15,449 bases of DNA from Phanerochaete sordida. Lineage: Eukaryota; Basidiomycota; Agaricomycetes; Polyporales; Phanerochaetaceae. Below the pieces are notes generated by a model. It saw only the letters and a program-made list of their open reading frames with translations, ran no database searches and was not told the DNA's origin. The DNA is taken from positions 1-15,449 of the forward strand of contig BPQB01000195.1 of assembly GCA_019973155.2 (NCBI GenBank), written 5' to 3'. This document shows, one piece after another, positions 8,758-15,449 of this stretch. Within the stretch, counting starts at the first letter, position 1. Each line of letters starts with the position of its first letter. The position numbers and the translations under genes are program-made.

Positions 8758-9795
8758 CTGCGATAAGCAAGGGATTAGCGTCGGAGCGTAGGAGACTGCG
8801 CGCGAAGTACTTACCTGCCGAGCAGCGCGTAGGGCTAAAGAGTAAATGAATGCGATATTAGTACCGCTACAGCAAAGTTTGCTGGGTGAGCTTACCTTCG
8901 TAGACGTGCGTTCCGCGCCAGGCTAGCAGCGCCACGGTCTGCGGTAACAGAAGGTTAGTAGGGCGGTATGCGAGGTTGAACGCGAAAGCGAACGCTGGGA
9001 TACCTAGAGGTTAACGAGAGGTAAGTATTCATTGAAGGGGTTTAGAGAGTAAAGACTTGCCTGCATAGCCGTCACGCGCCGCGGGCGTGGCTGAGCGTGT
9101 AGCGCGCCGGTCGGCGTTCGCGAATGGCGGCGTTCGCAAGGGGTGGCGGGGCGAGCGGACAGCGGACGTCGAGGGCGAAGGTCGTAGCCGTGCGATGACG
9201 GCGGGTCGGAGTCTGGGAGGGGAGTGAAGCACGATGTCAGAGGAGAGGAGGGGAGAGGAGAGGAGCTGGGATGCCGAGACAGGCTGCTCGAGCGCACCTC
9301 TTATACGCGTCGAGCAGCCGTCCGGACCCCACACACCTCTCGCGACCTGCGTTCGGTGTCCCTGCTTCGCCGAGTCGTCCGCGTCCGTTCCCAGCCGGAA
9401 GACTGGGGCGCAAGGGAAACGGGCACGACCCGTCTCCCTTTCGCCCTAGCCCGCGGCGCCGCAAGCCGCGCAGGCGACGAAGCGACGCTAGCGTTGTCGT
9501 AAGATGGTGGCGCCGCTTGATGGGCGCTCGTGGTCACCATCCGACTCGCCGGGGCTCGCGAGATGTGTTGTAACGGGGGAGGAGGCGGAGGAGGTGCCTG
9601 CCGCGTTCTGACGCGTTTCCGCACGTCTTCTAAAAAAAACGGGCAGTCAGTGCCTCCAGGCAGCATCTAACCGGCGTCTAGTATACCCTAGGACTCGCAA
9701 AATGGATGGCAGGACGCACCTGAGGGAGGGGACGGCCGCGCGAGGGCGAGGCAGACGCGGCGGCGCAGCGGCGAGAAGACCGCGAATCTACGCAT
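8250..9795 (-). CDS. Nine-exon unknown protein, 311 aa
   Basis: Exons: 9720-9795, 9333-9629, 9061-9212, 8896-8938, 8815-8834, 8700-8757, 8394-8644, 8310-8343, 8250-8254. All phases join and the total is 936 nt ending in TAG. The ATG directly follows a candidate 5' UTR intron (9796-9876, GTGCGT..GTAG). Introns 9630-9719 (CTGAC, then T8AG), 8835-8895 (TACTAAT), 8758-8814 (CGCTAAT) and 8645-8699 are strong. The N-terminus MRRFAVFSPLRRRVCLALA could be a targeting or signal sequence. A Pro-7 run and disordered Ser/Pro/Arg segments follow, then short ordered-looking pieces such as TVALLAWRGTHVYE. Two weak points: the 9213 intron needs a GTGGGG donor at 9332 to keep phase, because the better GTGTGT at 9336 shifts it. 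The next intron needs a GC donor at 9060. No family is recognised. Confidence 0.42.
8939..9060 (-). other. 122-nt GC-AG intron with internal AG|GT junction
   Basis: The donor is CAG|GCAAGT at 9060 and the best acceptor is CGCAG at 8939, preceded by a strong TACTAAC branch. Inside, CTCTAG ends at 9004 and is immediately followed by GTATCC. The segment could thus be one intron or two back-to-back introns removed stepwise. The equivalent place in the 6768-6199 gene has a normal 47-nt exon (6551-6597) between two introns, so the internal junction looks like an exon that lost its donor. Confidence 0.45.
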
Positions 9796-9876
9796 CTACG
9801 CTCCCGAAGACCCGTCCGACGCGAAGTCAGACGAGACGTCAGCGCTATATCAGTCTCTGATGGTTACGAGACGCAC

Positions 9877-10510
9877 CTGCGCGACGTCCGCTGCCCTGGC
9901 CTCTCCGCACTCGCGCGCGAGCCTGGAAGCTCGCGCCCGCGGCATACAGCCGAATTTCGCCAAGTTTCGCGTCTTGCGGTGTGGTCGCCGGTGGACTCAG
10001 CCCCGCATGGCCACCTGCAGGCGCTCAAAGAGCTTTCCGCCGTCTGCAGAGTCGGCGAGGGCGGGAGGTCGAAGCTGGAGGTAGAGGCTCGAGGAGAAAG
10101 CGCGCGCAAAGGCTTCGTGGCGTCGCACGTTTCCGGGCGAAAAGGCGCCCATAATCTCGATAGCCCGCGCACTTTCCGTCTTCGACCTACCACCACGGCC
10201 GCTGAATGAAATCTCTCGCAAATTTCAGGCGAGATTCTGTGAGTATCAGCGTCTGTATTGCAGGCGTTTTCGTAGCAAAATTGTGGGTGCAACGTCCCGA
10301 GCTCGTTCACTCTTCGCACACACTCGGAAGACTCGATCCTGCCATTCCGACCCTTCGAACGATGTTTCTTGCGCGCGGGACAAGTTTACCTGCATGGTAG
10401 GGACTCTGGAATTACTTCTCCCCTCGCTGCTTGTACGCTCCATATCGCCTGGGGAATCGGTCGGGCCGCGTGCACAGCACAGTCTACGAAGCGGCGCCCG
10501 CGCAAAGCCC
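9877..10510. other. Intergenic, no supported gene
   Basis: This is the region upstream of the - strand gene starting at 9795. Open frames exist on both strands but lack splice or start support. A + strand GTGAGT near 10240 is followed by an AG only 25 nt on, too short for an intron. I see no clear TATA element. Confidence 0.4.
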
Positions 10511-10512
10511 GG

Positions 10513-10573
10513 CCGAGCGGAGCTTTGGAGGGAAACCTACGTGACGTAGGTTTCCCTCCAAAGCTCCGCTCGG
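10513..10573. repeat. Perfect 30-bp inverted repeat with 1-nt centre
   Basis: Bases 10513-10542 and 10544-10573 are exact reverse complements around a single G at 10543. The arms begin CCGAGCGGAGCTTTGG and reach ACGT at the centre. Pairing stops abruptly at both ends. Such a palindrome could form a cruciform or an RNA hairpin. It could also be a fold-back assembly or library artefact, since there is almost no loop. Confidence 0.9.
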
Positions 10574-10794
10574 GACGCTCTCGCTTGGCCCCGTGTGAAT
10601 TGTCGTCAAGCTCTTGCCGATGTCCGCGTTGACCGCGCACGCCGTGCCGCGGCCCTGTCGGCCACGACGAGGGCGGCACAAAATGCGTTCGCCACAATCT
10701 CACATGTCCTCGGGTGCAGCACCGAAGTCTGCTGGCACCGCAGCGCAAGGGACAGGTGTGTCCGCACGAGATGGCGGCGGCGGCATCCCGCGCA

Positions 10795-10875
10795 GGTCGC
10801 GCGCTCGGCGCACTGCGCGCGAGAGAGCTCGTGAGTCACGAGCCCTCCCGCGCGTAGTGCGCCGGGCTCGCGACT
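10795..10875. repeat. Imperfect palindrome, about 40-bp arms
   Basis: Symmetry is centred on G 10835. From 10834/10836 outward to 10795/10875 there are three mismatches (10826/10844, 10822/10848, 10802/10868) and three G-T wobble positions (10815/10855, 10805/10865, 10795/10875). The innermost 8 bp (GCTCGTGA and TCACGAGC) are perfect. Unlike the 10513 element it carries substitutions, so it has existed long enough to diverge. The wobble positions suggest, but do not prove, an RNA-level fold. Confidence 0.85.
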
Positions 10876-10920
10876 GCTTCGCGAGGCTGTCCGGCGCTCC
10901 GCGTCGTCTCGCGTTTGGGC

Positions 10921-10955
10921 CCCGGCTGTTGCGCGAGTCTCGCGCGCAGTCCGGG
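10921..10955. repeat. Short hairpin with internal loop
   Basis: The stem CCCGG/CCGGG plus GCGCGAG/CTCGCGC is centred on T 10938 and interrupted by a 5 x 5 internal loop. It lies 46 bp beyond the 40-bp palindrome. It may be incidental in such GC-rich sequence. Confidence 0.55.
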
Positions 10956-11140
10956 ACATCTGTCGACCGCCGCGCTAGCGCACGGAGATCGCGCGGGCAC
11001 CTACGCGACGACACACGGGACGGCCAACTGTCACCGAGGACCCTCATCCCGGTCATGGTGCACAGACTTGGCCTACCCTCACGAGAGTCTGTACAGTAGT
11101 AGCTAGCCTAATAGAATAAAACATATGTGTCTACAGTTCC

Positions 11141-11214
11141 GAGTTATTGACAGAGAGGAAAGGCTTGCCTAATGAACTATCATTGGGCAGGCCATTCCTC
11201 ACTGTCAAAATCTC
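11141..11214. ncRNA. MicroRNA-precursor-like hairpin
   Basis: The arms 11141-11175 and 11180-11214 fold around a 4-nt loop (ACTA). Of 35 positions, 29 are Watson-Crick pairs, two are G-T wobbles and four are mismatches (11154/11201, 11161/11194, 11146/11209, 11144/11211). The inner 27 nt run from GACAG to AATGA against TCATT to CTGTC. The element is markedly less GC-rich than its surroundings and sits between genes. Alternatives are a small inverted-repeat (MITE-like) element or a terminator-like fold; no target-site duplication is evident. Confidence 0.45.
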
Positions 11215-11328
11215 AAATAGAGTGCTAGTGAATTTTTGAGTGCCCGAGATCAAGCCATATTGGCCCGCTGATGCCCAGAGCGCCGGTCGCAAGGGCACAG
11301 CGGGCTATCCGAGTGAACGACACACCTG

Positions 11329-11643
11329 ATGGAAGCCCCGCGGGGCGACGCAAAAGACTCCGAGGGGACGGAGGTAGGTGTTTCGGATTTTTTTCTTGAT
11401 GCTCGGGGCGCCGGAAGGCAGGGAGACAGTCCCGCACAGACTGTCTCGCTACCCTCCTCCCCTCTCTCACACCACCAGCAGCACTCAACAGTGCCGGTGA
11501 GTACTCTCTGATTTTTATCCTCACTTTTGCTCACTGTCCGATTGCTCTAGATGGCTACAGGACGACGACGACTACCTACACCACTTCCTGCAAACTCTCG
11601 ACCACCTGCTACACCTCGCGCAACACTCGCACACCCTCCCTAG
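11329..11643 (+). CDS. Small three-exon protein, 70 aa, unknown
   Basis: Exons 11329-11373, 11422-11496 and 11551-11643 are each whole numbers of codons, so both introns are phase 0. Intron 1 (11374-11421) is GTAGGT, T-rich, CTTGAT, GGCAG. Intron 2 (11497-11550) is GTGAGT..CTCTAG. The protein starts MEAPRGDAKDSEGTE, continues with a Ser/Pro/His-rich middle (SLPSSPLSHHQQHSTVP) and ends in a Pro/Arg-rich tail at TAG 11641-11643. No domain is visible. The third exon itself begins with ATG, so a shorter start is possible. A second frame across the same introns gives an acidic, His/Leu-rich tail (QDDDDYLHHFLQTLDHL) ending at TAA 11660-11662, but it has no start codon. It is divergent from the 9795-8250 gene. 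Confidence 0.38.
11423..11447. repeat. 8-bp stem in exon 2 of the small + gene
   Basis: GAGACAGT and ACTGTCTC are complementary around a 9-nt loop, just inside the exon after the first intron's acceptor. It could influence use of that acceptor, but may be chance. Confidence 0.5.
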
Positions 11644-12346
11644 GCTCCCTTTCACTTCCTAACACCCTCCCGCACATCTTCAAGTTTAATATACACCTCG
11701 CGCCGCCGCCACGACCGCTCGCACGCCAGGAACGCCCCGACGCACTCACGGCCGCCCGACGCGCAAGGTCTCTCCCCTCCTATATATGCATTTCGGCCGC
11801 CACTACACGCTCGCGGGGGGCTCATTCCCGACGAGCCTCGCGACGGCTCCCTGTCCTTATCATTTTCGCGGCACCCGCGGCGCAGCCGCCCCGCGGGCAC
11901 CCTTTCGCGCGCGGCAGCTTGCCGCGCTCCCTCAAGATAATTTCTTTAACTTGGCGGCGGACTCGCAGGAGCAGCCCGCTCCTGTCGAGCCGCCGCGTCT
12001 CGTCTGATACGTGCATATTCCCTTATCACGCCGCGACGCGCTCGACGGGGCATGACTTCCCGCCGAGACACGCCGGCGGCGGCTGCCTTTCCATGCGCGC
12101 GACGCGAGCTCCGCGCCGCGCTTCCTTAAGATGCCTAACGTGCAGGCGACGCAACGCAGCTGCGTGCGCCGCCCGAAACGGGTCTGTCCGCGATTTTGGT
12201 CGGTCGGCCGTTTCGTCGTCCGCGCGCCGCCTGCGCGAAGACCCGCCGCCCGCGCCCGGACGGCCTCGCGGCGGCGCGTTCGAGGCTTGTGGAGGCGCCG
12301 CGCACACGCGCGTTCGGGTGCGGGAGACGTTGAGGGTCGAAGTTGA
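11644..12346. other. Intergenic, no supported gene
   Basis: I see no phase-consistent gene. A TATATATGCA stretch at 11781-11790 is the only TATA-like element in a GC-rich setting, on the + side upstream of the eight-exon gene but more than 1 kb from its first ATG. A short inverted repeat, CAGGAGC and GCTCCTG, lies near 11966-11983. Confidence 0.35.
11781..11790 (+). promoter_or_regulatory. TATA-like element
   Basis: TATATATGCA stands out in strongly GC-rich flanks. It lies between the small + gene and the eight-exon + gene. If the latter has undetected 5' exons, this could be its core promoter. The assignment rests only on sequence resemblance. Confidence 0.2.
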
Positions 12347-12456
12347 GGTCGGGAGTCGAGGTTGGGGGCGGGCGCGGAGGCGACGACGACGGGCACGGGA
12401 GCGACGACGAGGAACGCGCCGAGGCCCCGCCATCACGGAAGACGTCAAGACTACGA

Positions 12457-12512
12457 ATCTGCACGCGAAAGCATCAGAAAAAGCCCGCCGCGAAGCCGTT
12501 CAATCGCGACTT
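12457..12512 (-). other. Isolated good-looking intron on the - strand
   Basis: Read on the - strand, 12512 down to about 12457 has a GTAAGT donor, a TTCTGAT branch motif, pyrimidine flanks and a TGCAG acceptor, about 56 nt. It lies opposite the open frame upstream of the eight-exon + gene. I could not link it to other exons, so it is either chance or part of an antisense transcript. Confidence 0.25.
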
Positions 12513-12937
12513 ACCTCCGCCGCCCCGCCGCCGCGCACGAACATCCCGCCGCCGCGCCCGCGGATCGTCGAAGTTCCGCGATCCGCCTTGGTAGAACGCC
12601 GCGGCGGGACGTTCCTCAGCTCGTAGAGGCGTCCCCGAGGCTCAGCGCGCACGGGATAGGCGACGCCGTGCGTTCCCGCGGCGCGCCGCGCCGAGTCGAT
12701 CTTCGGCGATCCCGCCACCCGCCCGCCGCACAGAGCTCGCACGCGCGTCGTGCACGCTGCTCTAGGGTCTTGCCGTGTCCCAGGACCGCCCTGGGCCGTC
12801 CGCGCGCCGCCGCCGCGCCTGCCGACGTCGACGGCCGATTCGGCGGTCCCGCGGCCGCCTCGCGCTCGTCCCGCCCGCTTCCGCGCCGCCGCGAACGCGC
12901 CGAGACGACGTATCGCCGGCCGGCGAGCGGCGTCGGG

Positions 12938-14686
12938 ATGCGTGCTGGTGGAGATGTCAGCGTGCAGGCGCGGGAGGCCCGAGGGCGACACGCACCTTGC
13001 GCGGGAGGGCCGCGCCGACGCCGAGGCCATATATCGGCTTCCTGCGACGGGCTCGTCGACGCGCGTGGTGCAGAACGTCTACGGCAGCGAGTGCGTGAGC
13101 GACCAGGAGCCTGCGAAGAGCACAGCAGACGTACCAGAAACCGCCGTTGCGCGGTCGCCGCCGCCGCTGCCAATCCGACTCGAGATTCGTGCGTCCCGAG
13201 ACCGGGGACAGGAACAGCTGCAAGGAGGCGTCTCAGCAGCGCGAACGACGACAATACCAGACTGCCACGCACCTCGGCTACGCCGCCAGAAATTCCGAAT
13301 CGAGATCTCGACGTCCGGCGACCGGCATCGAGAGCGCCGCGGGTGAGTCCTCCGTCGCCGTTCGCCGTTGCCGAGCGCGTTGCTGACGACGTCTCCGGCG
13401 GCGGCAGGGTCGTCCTCGAGCCAAGACACTAATGCCTGCGGGCGCGAGGGTCAGCGTGGGCGACGGAGACCAGAGAAGGCGGCGCACCTCAAACCCTGCC
13501 GCCCAGGCCCCGTCGTACTCCGCGCACAACGCCGCCGCCGCGGGTGAGTCGTCCGTCTTCGCGCGATGTTGTCCGACGCTGACTGCTCGTTGCGCGCAGC
13601 TCGGCTTGATGTCCGGACGTCTCGCGGCCGGGGCTCTCGTCGAGGACGGCCTCCACGACGTCTTGAGGCGTCCGCGCGTCGCGCAGAGGGCGCACGTCGT
13701 CGTCGGGAGTCGGCCGGAATCCGAGTCGAGATTCGGGCTTCCCGCGAGCGGGCTCGAGAGGCGGTGGGTCGTTCGTCTTCGCGCAGCGCTGCCGGCCGCT
13801 GACTCGGTTCCGAAGCGCAGACGGGCGTCGCGCGATCCGACTCGAGATTTGAGCTTCCCGCGGCCGGAGTGCCGATCGCCGAAGAGCCTGGGTACGTCGC
13901 GCTAGAGGCGTTCGGCGTCGCCGAGCAGGTCCGCAAATCCGAGTTGATATTCGGGCTTCCCGCGAGCGAGGCGGTAAGTCGACTGTCTTCGCGAGGTGCA
14001 CGCGGTCGCTAACCGCAATCCCAAAGGCCGGCGCATTCCGACTTGAGATTTGGGCTTCCCGCGGCCGGGTGCGGATCGCCGAAGAGCCTGCGTACGTCGC
14101 GCTAGAGGCGCGTGCCGTCGTCGACAAGGCCCCGCGATTCCGACTTGATATTCGGGCTTCCCGCGAGCGGTGTCGAGAGGCGGTACGTCGTTAATCTTCG
14201 CGCGACGCTGGCCGACGCTGACTTCGTCTCTGCAGCGCGCGCCATCCGACTTGAGATTTCGACTTCCCGCGGCCGGGGTAGCGACCGCCGAAGAGCGTGC
14301 GCACGTCGCGCAGAGGGTCCGCCAATCCGACTTGGGATTTGAGCGTCCCGCGAGCAGCGTCGGAAGGCGGTAAGTCGATCGTCTTCACGCGGTGGTCACG
14401 ATCGCTGACTGCATTCTAAAGGCCGGCGCACCTCGACTTGATATGTCGACATCCCGCGGCGTGGGTGCCGATCGTCTTGCAGAGGACGTACATCGCGCGG
14501 GAGGCAGTAGACGTCGTCGAGGAAGGCGCGCGGATCCGACTCGAGATTTCGCGTTCCGGCGACCGAGGGCAGAGGGTCGTCGAGAGTGTATCTGGCGGCC
14601 TTCTGCGGTGAGCTTCATGCTTCTGGGTGCGCATCCGACGCTGACCTTTTTGCGCTTGCAGTCTTGCGGCACGCCCGGACGTGTGA
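12938..14686 (+). CDS. Eight-exon repeat protein, 452 aa, unknown function
   Basis: Exons 12938-13342, 13408-13543, 13600-13763, 13821-13973, 14027-14182, 14236-14369, 14422-14607 and 14662-14686 join in phase and end at TGA 14684-14686. The first in-frame ATG is at 12938; the frame is open back to 12347 without another ATG, so 5' exons may be missing. Introns are 52-65 nt with GT(A/G)(A/C/G)G donors, CGCTGAC or CGCTAAC branches and CAG or AAG acceptors. The protein is Arg-rich at the start; later exons repeat motifs such as SDSRFELPAAGVPIAEEP, IAEEPAYVALEA and IRASRER(A/C)REA. No known domain, signal or membrane segment is seen. Seven introns joining in phase with no internal stop argues for real coding, but GC-rich sequence keeps wrong frames open too. 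The intron 3 acceptor had to be 13820 rather than 13815 to keep phase. Confidence 0.48.
13174..14566 (+). repeat. Twelve-copy ~32-bp core array with introns inside the unit
   Basis: The core (TCCGACTTGAGATTTGGGCT then TCCCGCG-GCCGG or -AGCGG) occurs near 13174, 13293, 13601, 13718, 13836, 13938, 14037, 14138, 14245, 14326, 14432 and 14535. From 13601 on, most exons carry two cores, the first usually GCCGG-type and the second usually AGCGG-type, separated by a spacer containing GATCGCCGAAGAGCCTG. The second is followed by GAGGCG and a GT donor. The higher-order period is about 187-238 bp and includes the intron. The introns resemble each other too: GT..GTCG, then CGTCTTCGCGC, then CGACGCTGAC. 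Whole exon-intron units were therefore duplicated. Confidence 0.8.
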
Positions 14687-14706
14687 TATCGGCTTCACGA
14701 AGGTGT

Positions 14707-14833
14707 TGGGATGGCTCGCAGGGCGTTGGAACTGCCTGCGAGCGCGGGATGGAGATGGAGACTTGTCGTGGGAGCTAGCGCGGGGGTGTCTGGTCGTTTC
14801 TGGGATGGCTGGGATGGAACTGCCTGCGAGCGA
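14707..14833 (+). repeat. Direct repeat in the 3' flank of the eight-exon gene
   Basis: Two copies of a roughly 33-38 bp sequence (TGGGATGGCT ... GGAACTGCCTGCGAGCG) lie at 14707-14744 and 14801-14833, just after the predicted stop. The copies differ mainly by a short internal indel. Confidence 0.75.
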
Positions 14834-14914
14834 GAGCTGGAGGCTCTTCAGCCGGGGCAGAGAGATGGACTGGGCTGGCGCGGGTTCTCGTTCTTGTTCT
14901 TCATGCGCACAGGC

Positions 14915-15301
14915 TCAGTTTCCGGTGGTTCTGCGCATACAATCAGCTCGTTCCGCGCGCGCACGCACTGTGCAGACTCACCTCGAGGTGCTGGTCGCCG
15001 CAGAGAGCCCGAGAGAGGATGGGAGGGAGTGGGAGAGGCTGGGAGAGCCCGGGAGATGGACAGAGGCTGGGAGGCGCCAAGTCACGGTTGGAGACGATTC
15101 TGGCAGAGCAGAGGAGAGCACGACGCGGGCTGGGTCGATCGCAGGAGCCAAAGTCCGGGCCCGCAGATTTCCATATCTTTTGGCTGCCAGAGTCATGCTT
15201 GTAGGTCGCGAGATCGAAACGAGTGTCGCGAAGCCATGTCCGTTTGACGCGCGAACAAACAACGCCAAACAAATCAGAGCTGGCAACACCAGCGCGCACA
15301 T
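14915..15301 (-). CDS. Possible small secreted protein, 111 aa
   Basis: Exon 14982-15301 joins exon 14915-14930 across intron 14931-14981 (GTGAGT, GCTGAT, GCGCAG; 51 nt), giving 111 codons and a TGA at 14915-14917. The N-terminus MCALVLPALICLALFVRASN is a hydrophobic run followed by a small/polar stretch, as expected for a secretion signal. The remainder is Ser/Pro/Leu-rich and contains no recognised domain. The frame stays open upstream to another ATG at 15428-15430, which would bury the hydrophobic segment; I prefer the 15301 start for that reason. It faces the eight-exon gene tail-to-tail, about 230 bp apart. The 3' half is low-complexity (GGGAG-type repeats on the + strand), which weakens the coding call. 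Confidence 0.28.
15009..15073. repeat. GA-rich low-complexity tract
   Basis: Imperfect repeats of GGGAG and CTGGGAG on the + strand, inside the putative secreted-protein exon on the other strand, where they encode Ser/Pro/Leu. Confidence 0.65.
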
Positions 15302-15449
15302 GGAGCTTGTCGCTCGCGTGTCGGGCTCGGCATGTGTTCTTGAGGACGCAGTGGGTCGCCGGGAGGTACGGGGTGACGATGCGTTACGGAGCTGGTCTGC
15401 GCTTTGTGCAGAGGGACAGCAAATGCGCATTCTCTAGAACGGGAGGAAG

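Noticed and set aside
5661..9026. Many GTAAGT motifs on the + strand
   Set aside because: Most are the complement of - strand ACTTACTGAT/ACTTACTAA branch regions or sit inside - strand introns. No matching + strand branch points and acceptors were found.
9219..9262. Purine-rich GAGGAGAGG tract as a regulatory repeat
   Set aside because: On the gene's strand this is the pyrimidine-rich 3' part of intron 9213-9332, which explains it.
10237..10262. GTGAGT..GCAG pair on the + strand
   Set aside because: Only about 25 nt, below a workable intron length.
10513..10955. Hairpins as bacterial rho-independent terminators
   Set aside because: No T-tract follows them, and the window is eukaryotic by its introns.
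12362..13432. 356-codon unspliced open frame on the + strand
   Set aside because: It starts at TTG rather than ATG and runs through a good intron (13343-13407). Its in-frame part from 12938 is better used as exon 1 of the spliced gene, which continues past 13432.
1..15449. Transposon ends, tRNA/rRNA genes, CRISPR arrays
   Set aside because: No long terminal or inverted terminal repeats with target duplications, no recognisable transposase or polymerase motifs, no cloverleaf or rRNA-like sequence, and no regular repeat-spacer pattern. The 13-14.7 kb array has repeat-like spacers and introns, not unique CRISPR spacers.

Overview
The window looks like fungal nuclear DNA, most likely from an agaricomycete-type basidiomycete. 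It is very GC-rich and has no bacterial operon layout. It contains many short introns of about 45-65 nt with GTAAGT, GTACGT, GTGAGT or GTGCGT donors, CTGAC/CTAAC/CTAAT branch points about 10-25 nt before the acceptor, and YAG acceptors. I recognise no protein family with confidence. Arginine-rich frames are open on both strands by composition alone, so long unspliced ORFs mean little here. I therefore built gene models from splice signals and reading-frame phase.

Layout. 1-2400: no gene seen. 2400-2900: at most a weak + strand candidate. 2900-3640: nothing convincing. 3645-9876: a dense series of about 34 candidate introns, all on the - strand. Within it, three phase-consistent spliced ORFs can be built: 9795-8250 (311 aa), 6768-6199 (133 aa) and 4568-3990 (136 aa). 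A fourth open chain, 5807-4996, has no start codon. The 5718-8757 part is built from three diverged tandem copies of one exon-intron module. Splice sites and a stop codon are kept in all copies, but several exon lengths and frames are not.

9877-11328 is intergenic between divergent genes and holds a cluster of inverted repeats: a perfect 30-bp palindrome, an imperfect 40-bp palindrome, a smaller hairpin and a microRNA-like hairpin. 11329-11643 (+) is a small three-exon gene of 70 aa. 11644-12346 has no supported gene.

12938-14686 (+) is an eight-exon gene of 452 aa. Its 3' half is a tandem array of twelve copies of a ~32-bp core. The introns are part of the repeat unit, and the repeat is read in different frames in different exons. 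It converges tail-to-tail on a possible small secreted protein gene, 15301-14915 (-).

No rRNA, tRNA, CRISPR array or recognisable transposase was seen. The main novelty is the two unrelated loci in which whole exon-intron units were amplified in tandem. All gene models are inferences from sequence alone and need transcript evidence.
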